Assembly: GCA_026196875.1 (NCBI GenBank)
Contig: JAPHTP010000010.1
Coordinates: 1 to 64,000 of the forward strand
Length of the DNA stretch: 64,000 bases
Source of the DNA: Kangiellaceae bacterium
GTDB taxonomy: Bacteria > Pseudomonadota > Gammaproteobacteria > Enterobacterales > Kangiellaceae
Reading direction: 5' to 3'
Position 1 is the stretch's first letter. Every line of letters starts with the position of its first letter. The notes under the pieces were generated by a model. It was not told the DNA's origin. It worked only from the letters and a program-made list of their open reading frames with translations, and did no database searches. Shown here in pieces: positions 1 to 8,743 of this stretch. The position numbers were made by a program, and so were the translations under genes.

Positions 1-1
1 A

Positions 2-1699
2 AATTATTTACAGAAAATTAGAGCGCAACTTGAAGATGACGAATGCGCTGATGAAATTTACAAAGATATTGAACTGCGTATTGCAGAATTACTTTACGGT
101 CTGCACTCCGATGAGAAAAAAGCTATTACTCAAGAACAATTGGATGAAGTGATCGAGCAAGTGGGTTTTATCGAAGGCGAAGAGGAATCTGTCGAAGCTG
201 ATTCTTTGCCTAGAAAAAGCTATCTGGAACCGCAGAATAGGATTTTAGCTGGAGTGTGTGCGGGCTTAGCTACGCGCTTTAAAGTGCCGGCATTTATCAT
301 CCGAATAGTTTTCTTAGCGCTAACCGCATTATTTGGGCTGGGCGTAATTCTTTACTTAATCTTTTGGTTCTCCCTTGACCCCAATTCCAATAGAAATTCG
401 GCATTAGCAGCGCAAGGTAAAGCGCGTACCGCAAAACAAATAGCTGCGGTAGAGTCGCCTAAAGAAAGTCCGCTAAACACGTTGCAAAGAATTTTATTTT
501 TACCGTTTAGTATTATAGGTACTTTGTTAACAGTGATTGGTAGTCACTTTAGAAACCGTAGGCATGGTTATTGGTTGATCGCTAAAAACCTTATTGCCTT
601 GGGTCTATTATTTTTTACAATTCTGTTTAGTGTGTTAGTTTATGAATTTAACCAGTCTAGAGTGTTTAGCACCTTTTCTGCTTGGTTATTAAGTGCTTGT
701 GCGATTTACATTGTCGTTTTGATTTTAGCGGTATATTGGAAAGAGTTTTACTTAGCCAAGCCTCGGACTAAAGTGGATAAGAAACTCAAGCAAGGTGCTT
801 TAATCCCCGCAGCCGTTTTTGTTTTTGCAATCACTTTTACAAATCTAGCCCACAAAGAGCATGAGTCAGAATATATTGAGAAAGAATTTAGTTTAAAGAG
901 TGGTCTTCTTAACCTAAAGTTTGATGAAAAAAGAATTGAAGAACAGTACGCTGAAACTGTAGCTTATCAGGTTGTTAACCGAAATAATGCTAGTGAGAAA
1001 CTGGTTCTGAAAATAGAGTATTCCGCTTCTGGAAAAACGCTGGATGAAGTTAAATACAATATTGAAATGATCAATTATGAATTCGACTTTGATGGAGAAA
1101 CACTAGAACTGGACAAGTATTGGACACTAGAGGACGATGCAATAAATCGAAGCCAAAACGTTAATGTGATCATCGAAGTTCCTCAAGATGTAATGGTTCG
1201 TTCAAATAGGCAGCTTGATGTGAGGAGAGGTAAACAAGAATACTTTTATACCGCTAGCCACTATTATAGTGAAAGCTCAAGACAGTTTAATTATATTTCT
1301 GCCAATGGATTCGTCCATGAAGTTGGCGAAGGAACCTTGGATAAATTAAGTGAAAATGAGCGGCAAGTCCTAAATAACAAATTTTGTGAAGAGTTCTTCA
1401 TCAGTGACCTATGGAATTGTAGCTACAATATTCGAAACGCGGTTGATGATAACTATCGTTTTGATAAGGCCTTTGAAAATGACGCCGAGAATATAAATAA
1501 AATCAGAGAGTTTTTATTACCCGATCGTAGTCTATTTGTTAGCAATCTAAACGAAATAAAACAGCTAATTCAAGCGATCAGCATTGAATATTCAACTAAG
1601 AGTAAGCTGCAGGCGCATATAGAACATCTAATAGAAGTAAAATATCACACCGACTTTATGACCGTAAACTTGAAAGGGACCGATGAAGCCTCCCGCTAG
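2..1699 (+). CDS. PspC-domain membrane protein, 5' end outside window
   Basis: The reading frame is open from the first bases of the window, so the gene begins upstream; a TTG at 140 is only an internal codon. The visible N-terminal part contains an acidic stretch with DEIYKDIELRIAELL. This resembles the N-terminal region that precedes PspC in many gammaproteobacterial and Bacteroidetes PspC fusions. The PspC domain follows (about nt 218-390), with the typical ILAGVCAGLATRF start and an amphipathic/transmembrane segment. Further hydrophobic segments lie at about nt 490-540, 590-650 and 670-740, and a long acidic soluble C-terminal part comes last. PspC-domain proteins work at the inner membrane in envelope-stress sensing. 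The C-terminal half matches no family I can name. The stop overlaps the next small reading frame by 17 nt. Confidence 0.85.
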   Translation, partial: NYLQKIRAQLEDDECADEIYKDIELRIAELLYGLHSDEKKAITQEQLDEVIEQVGFIEGEEESVEADSLPRKSYLEPQNRILAGVCAGLATRFKVPAFIIRIVFLALTALFGLGVILYLIFWFSLDPNSNRNSALAAQGKARTAKQIAAVESPKESPLNTLQRILFLPFSIIGTLLTVIGSHFRNRRHGYWLIAKNLIALGLLFFTILFSVLVYEFNQSRVFSTFSAWLLSACAIYIVVLILAVYWKEFYLAKPRTKVDKKLKQGALIPAAVFVFAITFTNLAHKEHESEYIEKEFSLKSGLLNLKFDEKRIEEQYAETVAYQVVNRNNASEKLVLKIEYSASGKTLDEVKYNIEMINYEFDFDGETLELDKYWTLEDDAINRSQNVNVIIEVPQDVMVRSNRQLDVRRGKQEYFYTASHYYSESSRQFNYISANGFVHEVGEGTLDKLSENERQVLNNKFCEEFFISDLWNCSYNIRNAVDDNYRFDKAFENDAENINKIREFLLPDRSLFVSNLNEIKQLIQAISIEYSTKSKLQAHIEHLIEVKYHTDFMTVNLKGTDEASR

Positions 1700-1973
1700 A
1701 CAATGTAAGGCTGCAGGGCAAAATACTCTATTGTTAACCCTTTTCCTGATGCTGTGCGTTCATATAACGAAGGCCAGCATTCAGGAGTTTTTCAGGTGGC
1801 CTGAGGGAGCGAAAAAAGCGATAGTGTTTTCAACGCAACATGGGGGAGGCGAAGAGAATAGAGATGACTCGAACAAAGGAGATATTTCAATCATTTCGAA
1901 CAAACTCCCTGCAATATCACTATCGACAAAAGCTAAGTATTTAATACTGGAAATTTATAGGTCTAATGTCTGA
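1683..1973 (+). CDS. possible small exported protein (96 aa), uncertain
   Basis: This ATG-started frame overlaps the PspC gene by 17 nt at its start and the DUF2784 gene by 8 nt at its end. Such spacing would suit translational coupling. The predicted peptide has a signal-peptide-like segment (TLLLTLFLMLCVHITKA, about residues 15-31), followed by about 65 polar residues with no motif I recognise. There is no clear Shine-Dalgarno sequence and no family match. It may be a chance open frame filling the gap between two real genes. Confidence 0.3.
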   Translation: MKPPARQCKAAGQNTLLLTLFLMLCVHITKASIQEFFRWPEGAKKAIVFSTQHGGGEENRDDSNKGDISIISNKLPAISLSTKAKYLILEIYRSNV

Positions 1974-2376
1974 ACAGCAATTATTACTTTTAGCGGCAGA
2001 TTTTGTTCTAATTGTTCACGTAGCCTTTGTTGCATTCGTTATTTTGGGTTTGATATTCATTTATCTTGGTTTGTTTCTAAAGTGGCGTTGGGTGAAAAAC
2101 TTCCGATTTCGAATTGCCCATCTCGCTGCAATCACAGTCGTTGTTTTAGAGTCTTGGATAGGTATGATTTGTCCCCTGACAACCTGGGAAATGGCTTTGA
2201 GAGAAAGCGCTGGTGACGCTACTTACTCCGGCTCCTTTATTCAACATTGGTTACAAAGCCTGCTTTATTACTCAGCGCCGGAATGGGTATTTATAGTTTG
2301 CTATACCGTCTTCGGAAGTTTGGTACTAGCAAGTTGGTTTGTTGTTAGGCCTGCAAGGAAAAGTAAAGAGAACTAA
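1966..2376 (+). CDS. DUF2784 family inner-membrane protein
   Basis: This 136-residue protein has four hydrophobic segments and the DUF2784 pattern: an N-terminal helix with LIVHVAFVAFV, then RFRIAHLAAI, then ESWIGMICPLTTWE, and a C-terminal helix pair. Length and layout are normal for the family. The function of DUF2784 proteins is unknown. The start ATG overlaps the end of the preceding uncertain frame. A GC-rich hairpin follows about 45 nt after the stop and separates it from the convergent hydrolase gene. Confidence 0.85.
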   Translation: MSEQQLLLLAADFVLIVHVAFVAFVILGLIFIYLGLFLKWRWVKNFRFRIAHLAAITVVVLESWIGMICPLTTWEMALRESAGDATYSGSFIQHWLQSLLYYSAPEWVFIVCYTVFGSLVLASWFVVRPARKSKEN

Positions 2377-2420
2377 TATCAAATATTCTGATTTAGATTT
2401 TTATTTCAAATAGATCAGGT

Positions 2421-2450
2421 TTGCCCTCTCCCAAAGGGAGAGGGGGGCAA
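2421..2450. terminator. GC-rich hairpin between convergent genes
   Basis: A 12-base arm (TTGCCCTCTCCC, 2421-2432), an AAA loop and a complementary arm ending in GGGCAA (2436-2450, with three extra G) form a strong stem. It lies between the stops of two convergent genes. No long U-tract follows on either side, so it may instead be a dispersed intergenic palindrome. Confidence 0.5.
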
Positions 2451-2458
2451 TCAGAGTA

Positions 2459-3613
2459 TTACCCTCGCCACCAGAACAAATCTCGTGCCGCATCAACCGA
2501 TTTTTCTTCTTCCAAAGTTATAGGTTGCCCCATCTTAGGCATTAGCAAGTCAATCCACTCACGGTTGGCAATCGAAGTGATTTGCTCAAATGGGTCAGTC
2601 CAGCTATGAAAAGCTAAATCGAAAGTTCCATTATGGATAGGGATCATTTTTCGACCTTTTAGATCTTTATGCGCTTGGGCTGATTCTTCCGGCGCCATAT
2701 GAACATCCGGCCAATCCTTATCGTATGCTCCGGTTTCCATTAAGGTTAAGTCAAACGGACCATATTTTTCACCTATGGTTTTGAAGCCGTCGAAGTATCC
2801 AGAATCACCACTAAAAAATATAGACGAGCTTTCTGACTTTATTACCCATGAGCTCCAAAGTGCATGATCTCTATCTCCTAGACCGCGACCAGAAAAATGT
2901 TGCGAAGGTGTGGAAACTATTTTTACGCCTTTAACTTTGATTGATTGCCACCAGTCCAGCTCGATTATATTGCTCGCGGCTACTCCCCAGCTTTCTATCT
3001 GAGGAGCGTTTCCTAACGGCATCACAAACACGCCAACTTTATCCTTAAGTTTTTTAATTGAGTATTCATCCATGTGATCATAGTGATTATGCGAGATAAT
3101 CACACCATCGATAAAAGGTAAGTTATCAATATCTATCGGAGCGTCATGAAAGCGTTTTGGACCCATAAATGAAAATGGGGACGCCCGTTTCGAAAAAACA
3201 GGATCAAGAAGCCAGTTCTGGTTTTCAATTTTTACCAACAATGTCGAGTGACCTAGGCGAATCACTGAAGTTTTGTCTTGAGGCAAATTTTCAATGTTCG
3301 TAGTAGTTAACGGTTCTACCGGGATCTTGATATTCGGGATCGTATTCACTTTTTTTTCAAAAAGCGCCCGTTTTAAAAAGCCGCCGATTCTCGACCAGCT
3401 AAATTCGGCAACAGGAATACCGTTAGTGAATTTTCCTTCCGCTGAATATTGAGATGAGGGTAAATAGAATTTGTCGTTTTCAATGGTAACTGCATTTAGC
3501 GATGAAATTGTCATAGCGGCTGCGCCTCCAAGGATCAGAAATGAAGTTAAGAATTTATGTCTAATAAGAGTTTTAAATACTCGTGATATCGGATTCGATT
3601 GAATTTGGTTCAT
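2459..3613 (-). CDS. membrane-anchored metallo-beta-lactamase-fold hydrolase (COG2220, NAPE-PLD/RomA-like)
   Basis: I chose the ATG at 3613 (384 aa). The frame extends 35 codons further, but that segment is low-complexity and covers the operator region. Residues 18-38 form an N-terminal membrane anchor. The metal-binding motif HNHYDH is at residues 175-180, with further ligand candidates H239, D270 (SGDSGYFDG) and H327 (PIHNGTFDLAFH). This is the pattern of the COG2220 group that includes UlaG, RomA and N-acyl-phosphatidylethanolamine phospholipase D. A lipid or lactone substrate is possible, but the sequence does not decide it. It is divergent from a TetR regulator, with a palindrome directly upstream of the start, so TetR repression is likely. 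Confidence 0.85.
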   Translation of the reverse strand: MNQIQSNPISRVFKTLIRHKFLTSFLILGGAAAMTISSLNAVTIENDKFYLPSSQYSAEGKFTNGIPVAEFSWSRIGGFLKRALFEKKVNTIPNIKIPVEPLTTTNIENLPQDKTSVIRLGHSTLLVKIENQNWLLDPVFSKRASPFSFMGPKRFHDAPIDIDNLPFIDGVIISHNHYDHMDEYSIKKLKDKVGVFVMPLGNAPQIESWGVAASNIIELDWWQSIKVKGVKIVSTPSQHFSGRGLGDRDHALWSSWVIKSESSSIFFSGDSGYFDGFKTIGEKYGPFDLTLMETGAYDKDWPDVHMAPEESAQAHKDLKGRKMIPIHNGTFDLAFHSWTDPFEQITSIANREWIDLLMPKMGQPITLEEEKSVDAARDLFWWRG

Positions 3614-3631
3614 TGTCGATGGATATGAATA

Positions 3632-3690
3632 AGTAAACTGTACGGTGTAGTTTACTATTAAAATCGAAAAAGTAAACTGATTAGTGTAAA
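3632..3690. promoter_or_regulatory. probable TetR operator plus partial second site
   Basis: AGTAAACT (3632-3639) and AGTTTACT (3649-3656) form a perfect inverted repeat spanning 25 bp. A second element at 3671-3688 repeats the AGTAAACTG-N4-GTGTA part 39 bp away. Both lie upstream of the hydrolase start (3613) and between it and the divergent TetR gene. The link to that TetR protein is inference from position. Confidence 0.6.
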
Positions 3691-3843
3691 AAAATATGTT
3701 AAAGTAGCTATAAATCAACTCAATAAATAATAAAAGTCTTAATAATCAACTAGTTATGTTGGTTTGTTGAGTTAAATAAGATCTGGTAGTTAAGCGTGTA
3801 AACTCGCCCAAAATGCTACAATCGTTAAATTTAAAGGTCCAAG

Positions 3844-4443
3844 ATGAAGTTAACTGACCAAAAAAGACAGCAAATAATACAAGCTGCTGTAGAAGAGTTT
3901 CATAAGAACGGCTTCTCAGGAACCAGTATGGATACGATAGCTCAAACGGCGGAAGTGTCTAAGCGAACGGTATACAATCACTTTCCCAGTAAAGACGAAT
4001 TATTTGCAGGTATTGTGCAGCACATGTTTGGCATGGTGTTGGAAACATCGCCAGAACCATACAACACTAAAGCGGATTTTGTAGAGCAACTTAGAGGGAT
4101 CGCAAAAAGGAAGATCGAGTTATTTGTGTCAGAAGAGTTTATCAATTTGTCTCGAGTAATCATGCCGGAAGCATTACATAATCCACAAAAAATGCAGGAA
4201 GCCATGGCCCAAATGTCAGCAATTGAGTCAGATATGGTTAATTGGTTTCAGCAAGCAATTAATGACAATAAAATAAAAGAAGAAGATGCGGCAGATGTAT
4301 GCTTTACCTTTATGGGGATCGTTAAGATGGATTCTTACTGGTCACGCTTACTTAAGGGAAGACCAGTGCCGTCTAAGAATGAAATTGACAATATGGTTGA
4401 AAAAGCAATCACTATATTTTGCCGCTATTATTTTAATGACTAA
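3844..4443 (+). CDS. TetR/AcrR family transcriptional regulator
   Basis: The 199-residue protein has an N-terminal TetR helix-turn-helix at about residues 8-54 (IIQAAVEEFHKNGFSGTSMD, then VSKRTVYNHFPSKDELF) and an all-helical ligand-binding half ending in a C-terminal domain like those of AefR-type regulators. It is divergent from the metallo-beta-lactamase-fold hydrolase, and the palindrome at 3632-3656 is a good binding-site candidate, so it probably controls that gene. The ligand is unknown. The stop overlaps the convergent stop of the next gene by 4 nt. Confidence 0.9.
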   Translation: MKLTDQKRQQIIQAAVEEFHKNGFSGTSMDTIAQTAEVSKRTVYNHFPSKDELFAGIVQHMFGMVLETSPEPYNTKADFVEQLRGIAKRKIELFVSEEFINLSRVIMPEALHNPQKMQEAMAQMSAIESDMVNWFQQAINDNKIKEEDAADVCFTFMGIVKMDSYWSRLLKGRPVPSKNEIDNMVEKAITIFCRYYFND

Positions 4444-5018
4444 GTAGGATTTACTACAGACAATACTTGCCCGGCAAAAATGAAAGCTGACAATAATATT
4501 CCTGCTAGAAAAATTTGGTAAGCCCAGGTTAAGTAGCGATATTTGGTTTTCTTAAGTAGTTCTCCGAGAAAATATATTTCTTCAATTATCGCTTGATAGA
4601 TATCCTCATCACTTTGAATCAAAGACGCCATTTTTACTTTATAGTCTTCCAAACTAAGATTTCCAAACTCGCCAAAAAATAATAAGTTAATCTTTTCTCT
4701 GTCTACTTGTTTTGACTTGAGATGAGGGACAATACAGAGTACAGCAAAGCAAGTCGCAAGTAGCGTAAATCCTGCCAATATCAATAGTGGAGCGGGAATG
4801 GTATTTTCATCGGAATATTTCCCTAGAATTAGGGTTAACATAACCGAGGCGGCGGCAATTAAGAAACTCGCTTTTTTGTCAGCCATACCGCTTAGGTAGA
4901 TATGGTGTTGATGTGTTGTGCGTAACAACTGGTCGATACTGCTACGACCAGATTGCTGTGATAAAGCTAATCTGTGAGTAGAAGAGTTAACTTGTGCACT
5001 TGATTCTAATTCTTCCAC
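4440..5018 (-). CDS. Pycsar-effector-like membrane protein (DUF5706/PycTM)
   Basis: The start is a GTG at 5018 (192 aa). The layout matches the Pycsar effector transmembrane family: ADKKAS at residues 46-51 leading into TM1 (about 51-66), TM2 (about 77-97), a cytoplasmic segment with FFGEFGNLSLEDY (114-126), a helix with LGELLKKTKYRYL (151-163) and TM3 (about 163-184). In Pycsar anti-phage systems such a protein disrupts the membrane after binding cCMP or cUMP made by a neighbouring pyrimidine cyclase. No cyclase is encoded nearby, so this is either an orphan or a family member with another role. The downstream TetR gene is convergent and the upstream gene is a peptidase on the same strand. 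Confidence 0.75.
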   Translation of the reverse strand: MEELESSAQVNSSTHRLALSQQSGRSSIDQLLRTTHQHHIYLSGMADKKASFLIAAASVMLTLILGKYSDENTIPAPLLILAGFTLLATCFAVLCIVPHLKSKQVDREKINLLFFGEFGNLSLEDYKVKMASLIQSDEDIYQAIIEEIYFLGELLKKTKYRYLTWAYQIFLAGILLSAFIFAGQVLSVVNPT

Positions 5019-5094
5019 ACTATTTTCCAGTTAATGATCGTCTATGTATAGTGACAGTATAGAAGATATCGATAAAAAAGCGGAAGCGCCAGAA

Positions 5095-6081
5095 TTAGCC
5101 TGTGAAATCTTTCCATTTTTTGGGGGCAGGTGTCCAATCACCTTCACCGAAAACATTTTCAATGATATCAGCTAAGCCAATTCCATAGTGGGTATTGAGC
5201 GCTTTTTCGCCACTATCAGAATAATGGGCATCGTTAACAAAAGCATAAAAAGCGTTATGATTTTCTGCTAGCGTCCGAGTAATTAACTGGGCCAATTGGT
5301 AGCTGAGTTCATTCGCTTCATCAGGCCTTGAAAACGAACTGCCAGACCAAAACTCTTGAATTTCATCCTCGCCCCAAAAGTCTTCATGCTTTTGGTGTTT
5401 TTGTTGGCTTAGTCTAAACGGATTGAAACCGGTTATTACTGTTTCCATATTAACTGCTAAACCTTCATTAAGCCAAAGAGGGATTTCAAGGTGGGAAACA
5501 AGCGCGTGGGTTAATTCATGAGATGCAACCGAAATCGCATAGTCATTTTTCGGAAATACAAAATGAGGGATAACGTCCCTTAAAAATACGCCACTACTTT
5601 GCGCAAATGTACCTTCTTCAGGGTAGAAATTACCGATATATTGATAGTAACTTTCATTGTTGTCGATAATAAAAATAGGCAGCCTGGTTTCATATTCAAC
5701 ATAAATACTGCCAAGTGCTTTACTAATTCTCTGGTGAATATTCTCCATTGAGCGGACAAAGGAGCCAACGTACTTTTCATTTTCACATGTGACAAGTTGA
5801 AAGTGTTGCGACTGATAAATACTATATGATTTTCCCAATTGTCGACATATATCACTAACCCATCGTGATTGAATTGATTCGTAAATCGAATCAGCTAGCT
5901 GTTCTTCATTAAAGCTGTCAAAGGCCTGCTTCACTTTCTTTCTATTGAAATATAAAAAAGGCTCATCTTTTTTGAAAAAAGAGGAGTACTCTACTGACGA
6001 GGGGAGTTCAGGCAAATCATTTATGAGTTCAAGTTTCTCGTATTGTTTGACAGTATTTCTTTTCTTAAAAAAGCCGAGCAT
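5095..6081 (-). CDS. gluzincin-type metallopeptidase (peptidase MA-like/DUF1570-like)
   Basis: The 328-residue protein has a zinc motif HELTH at residues 188-192 (H188, E189, H192) and a third ligand in WLNEGLA (E206). This is the spacing of MA-clan gluzincins such as peptidase MA-like and DUF1570 proteins. There is no signal peptide and no membrane segment, so it is probably cytoplasmic. Residues 1-90 match nothing I recognise. The start ATG is supported by AAGGA about 5 nt upstream. It lies 76 nt upstream of the Pycsar-like gene on the same strand, so co-transcription is possible. Confidence 0.75.
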   Translation of the reverse strand: MLGFFKKRNTVKQYEKLELINDLPELPSSVEYSSFFKKDEPFLYFNRKKVKQAFDSFNEEQLADSIYESIQSRWVSDICRQLGKSYSIYQSQHFQLVTCENEKYVGSFVRSMENIHQRISKALGSIYVEYETRLPIFIIDNNESYYQYIGNFYPEEGTFAQSSGVFLRDVIPHFVFPKNDYAISVASHELTHALVSHLEIPLWLNEGLAVNMETVITGFNPFRLSQQKHQKHEDFWGEDEIQEFWSGSSFSRPDEANELSYQLAQLITRTLAENHNAFYAFVNDAHYSDSGEKALNTHYGIGLADIIENVFGEGDWTPAPKKWKDFTG

Positions 6082-6138
6082 TAATATCCTTATTTATATG
6101 AGAATTGTTTAATCAAAAGATCTTGATGCCTCGCCAGA

Positions 6139-7161
6139 TTAACCACCGCAAGATTCTCTGATAATCAACTTAGCAGGTAGCATAGTAGTATTTACTTCTT
6201 TTTCATTGATTCTATCCAATAGTGTTTCAACCAAAACTTCCCCGGCTAATTTAGTGTCTTGCTGAACCGTTGTCAGAGTAGGGCGTATAAATTCTGAAAG
6301 TGGAATATTATCGTAGCCTACAACAGCTATATCTTGAGGGATTTCTTTACCTCTTTCTCTGAGCGCTTTGATAACTCCGATAGCAATAAGATCGCTGGCG
6401 CAGAAAATTGCATCGAATGGTTGCTTAAGTGCTAATAACTGAAGCGCTGCTGCGTAGCCTGATTGCTCTGTGGTGATCGCATCAATTTGAAGTTTAGAGT
6501 TAACTTCTAACCCGGCTTTATCTATCGCAGAACATGAGCCTTTATAACGGTCAAAAAATTCAGGTGAACGCTTCGAAGCCCCACCGATAAATGCAATATT
6601 CTGGCGGCCGTTATTAATTAAATGATTTGTGATATCAAAGCCACCTTGAAAATTATCACACCCAATAGAAATACCCGGTTGGCCTTCTTTTACGGCTCCC
6701 CAACGAACAAAATGCGTCCCTTGTTGTTCTAACTGAATCAGTTTTTCTTCGTAGTCAGTGTAATCCCCATAGCCCAAGAGAATTATCCCGTCGGCTTTGT
6801 GGCAATCTTCATAATCGGCGTGCCAGTCATCCTCTAATTCTTGAAATGAAACAAGTAAGTCGTAACCTTTTTGAGTGCAAGCTCGGGTAATACTACCCAA
6901 CATAGACAAGAAAAAAGGATTGATGGAGGAGTCATCGCTAGTCGGATCTTGGAAAAGCAGCAAAGCAATGGTCCCGCTTTGTTGTGAGCGCAAATTACTC
7001 GCATTTTTGTCGACTTTGTAGTTAAGCTCTTTTGCTATGGCCTGAATGCGCGCCCGGGTTTCTTCATTGACAAGTGGACTATTCCTCAACGCCCGAGAAA
7101 CCGTAGATTGTGAAACCCCAGCATGGTGCGCTATGTCGAAAGATGTCGCTTTACCTTTCAT
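6139..7161 (-). CDS. LacI-family transcriptional regulator (sugar-responsive)
   Basis: I chose the ATG at 7161 (340 aa), which has a GGGACGGG purine-rich sequence 8 nt upstream; an in-frame TTG at 7179 overlaps that site. A LacI helix-turn-helix (SFDIAHHAGVSQSTVSRAL, about residues 7-25) is followed by a periplasmic-binding-protein-like sensor domain with IFCASDLIAIGVIKAL and VVGYDNIPLSEFIRPTLTTV. It is divergent from glk across a 583-bp intergenic region with two palindromes, so it may respond to a sugar feeding the glucose/Entner-Doudoroff block. Its ligand cannot be read from the sequence. Confidence 0.88.
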   Translation of the reverse strand: MKGKATSFDIAHHAGVSQSTVSRALRNSPLVNEETRARIQAIAKELNYKVDKNASNLRSQQSGTIALLLFQDPTSDDSSINPFFLSMLGSITRACTQKGYDLLVSFQELEDDWHADYEDCHKADGIILLGYGDYTDYEEKLIQLEQQGTHFVRWGAVKEGQPGISIGCDNFQGGFDITNHLINNGRQNIAFIGGASKRSPEFFDRYKGSCSAIDKAGLEVNSKLQIDAITTEQSGYAAALQLLALKQPFDAIFCASDLIAIGVIKALRERGKEIPQDIAVVGYDNIPLSEFIRPTLTTVQQDTKLAGEVLVETLLDRINEKEVNTTMLPAKLIIRESCGG

Positions 7162-7365
7162 TTTCAATACCCGTCCCAATTTTTCTTATCTCAATGGTCT
7201 CAATCTTAATAACAAATCCTTATTATTTTTGTTCAAATTATCCAGATGGTTAAGCTAGAGATCCGAATGTTCAAACTAAAGATGATTGTGCTCAGTCAAT
7301 ATACCTTATGCATTACTTCCAGAAAAGAATCCATATTTAAAAGAACACAGCACTGTGCGAATTCT

Positions 7366-7377
7366 GAGGCGCGCCTC
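7366..7377. promoter_or_regulatory. 12-bp perfect palindrome, possible LacI operator
   Basis: GAGGCGCGCCTC is a perfect palindrome with a central CG, the usual feature of LacI-family operators. It stands out in AT-rich surroundings. It lies about 205 bp upstream of the divergent LacI gene start and about 385 bp upstream of glk. The assignment is inference. Confidence 0.35.
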
Positions 7378-7448
7378 TCACTAAGCTTAAATTCGATATC
7401 AAATCCTCATATTGAATTGGCATAAGCTTAAACATACGTATTCAGCCT

Positions 7449-7478
7449 TTGACAAATAGTTGATGACACCGGTATCAT
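7449..7478 (+). promoter_or_regulatory. glk promoter with embedded LacI-type operator
   Basis: A TTGACA -35 (7449-7454), an 18-bp spacer and TATCAT (7473-7478) make a good sigma-70 promoter. The spacer and -10 are covered by TGACACCGGTATCA (7464-7477), one base from a perfect palindrome with a central CG. The same palindrome, perfect, lies upstream of edd. Repressor binding here would block RNA polymerase. Confidence 0.55.
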
Positions 7479-7762
7479 TGGTTGCTAGATATTACCAAGG
7501 TTTAACTAGAAAATCGAGAACCAAGTAGGTATTTGTACCGGGCTGCAAGTTTTATTTAACTTGAAAAATAAGTCAGGTATATCAATATGACAGAACTCGA
7601 CGAATAGACCTTGATTAGTATGCTTGTTAATTAGCTTTTTTCTCTTAACTCTTTAATAATTAAGATAAAAATGGTTAATTTAATGATTAAACTGGTGTTA
7701 GGCATTATGCTGTTTCATAACTAACTTCTATTAACAGGAAGAAGTGCTAAGAAAACTTAACT

Positions 7763-8743
7763 ATGCAAACTTTTCATCCATATATAGTTGCCGATATCGG
7801 CGGAACCAATGCTCGATTTGGGCTCGTTACCGACCATAGCGAGAGTACTGGTTTTGTTGTAGAAAACCAGCAAACATATGCGAGCGCAGAATTTAATGGG
7901 TTGGAACAAGCTGTCGCATGCTATCAAGATTCTTTAAATGGTGAGTCGGTAAACGGGGCTTGCTTGGCGGTTGCCGGTCCGGTAGCAGGCGATCACTTCC
8001 AATTGACTAATCTGAACTGGAATATCTGTGTAACTGATGCCCGGCGTTCTCTAGGCCTGACAAATTTGCAAGTTATTAATGATTTTGCAGCTTATGCATA
8101 CGCCATCCAGTATATTAATCCTTCGTTTATTCGTGAAATTAATCCAGGCATCGGGGTGGAAGGTTCCCCTATCGCGGTTGTAGGGCCTGGCACGGGCTTT
8201 GGAGTTGCCAGCCTTGTATTTAACGATGGTAGTACCAGTGTGATTTCTTCCGAAGGCGGCCATATGTCCCTCGCAGCCAATACTGCACTCCAATCAGCTA
8301 TAAAAGAACAGCTTTCACGTAAGTACTCACTTGTATCTGTAGAACGGGTATTTTCTGGGCCTGGATTACGTCACCTATATCATGCCTATGCCGCTGTGGA
8401 AGGCACCCAAGCCAAGCAATATCGGACCGCGGAAATAAGTCTGCATGCGCTGCAAGGATCTGATGAAATGTGCCAGCGGACCTTATCCCTTTTTTGCTCT
8501 TGGTTGGGCTCTGTGGTTGGAGATCTAGCTCTTGCCCTGGGCGCTCGTGGGGGGATTTATTTGGGTGGGGGAATTCTTCCTCGTATCGCCGACTTCCTGA
8601 TAGCGAGTGATTTTCAACGGTCATTCAAGGCAAAAGATCAAATGAGCCATTACCTTGAGAATATTCCGGTAAACTTGGTCACTGAAGGAAATTCTGCGCT
8701 GTTAGGTGCTGCTGCTTGGTATCAAGGCTCCAAACAACGATAG
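7763..8743 (+). CDS. glk: glucokinase
   Basis: The 326-residue protein phosphorylates glucose to glucose-6-phosphate with ATP in the cytoplasm. It matches the Glk family (not ROK type): ADIGGTNARFG at residues 10-20 (phosphate loop), a conserved VINDFAAYAYA segment, VGPGTGFGVA, SSEGGHMSLA, and a C-terminal GIYLGGGILPR. Length is normal (E. coli Glk is 321). The ATG follows a weak AGGAAG-type ribosome site. It starts the glucose to 6-phosphogluconate flow completed by zwf, pgl and edd downstream. A LacI-type operator overlaps its likely promoter. Confidence 0.95.
   Translation: MQTFHPYIVADIGGTNARFGLVTDHSESTGFVVENQQTYASAEFNGLEQAVACYQDSLNGESVNGACLAVAGPVAGDHFQLTNLNWNICVTDARRSLGLTNLQVINDFAAYAYAIQYINPSFIREINPGIGVEGSPIAVVGPGTGFGVASLVFNDGSTSVISSEGGHMSLAANTALQSAIKEQLSRKYSLVSVERVFSGPGLRHLYHAYAAVEGTQAKQYRTAEISLHALQGSDEMCQRTLSLFCSWLGSVVGDLALALGARGGIYLGGGILPRIADFLIASDFQRSFKAKDQMSHYLENIPVNLVTEGNSALLGAAAWYQGSKQR

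Larger units (their letters stand above)
7180..7762. other. 583-bp regulatory intergenic region
   Basis: This divergent spacer between the LacI gene and glk has no convincing reading frame. It contains the GC-rich palindrome at 7366-7377, the glk promoter/operator candidate at 7449-7478, and a long AT-rich leader of about 280 nt before the glk ATG. The leader is long enough to hold further control elements, but I see no recognisable riboswitch. Confidence 0.6.

Noticed and set aside
8298-8624. Long open frame on the minus strand of glk
   Set aside because: Antisense shadow of a strongly conserved gene, with no ribosome site and no family match.
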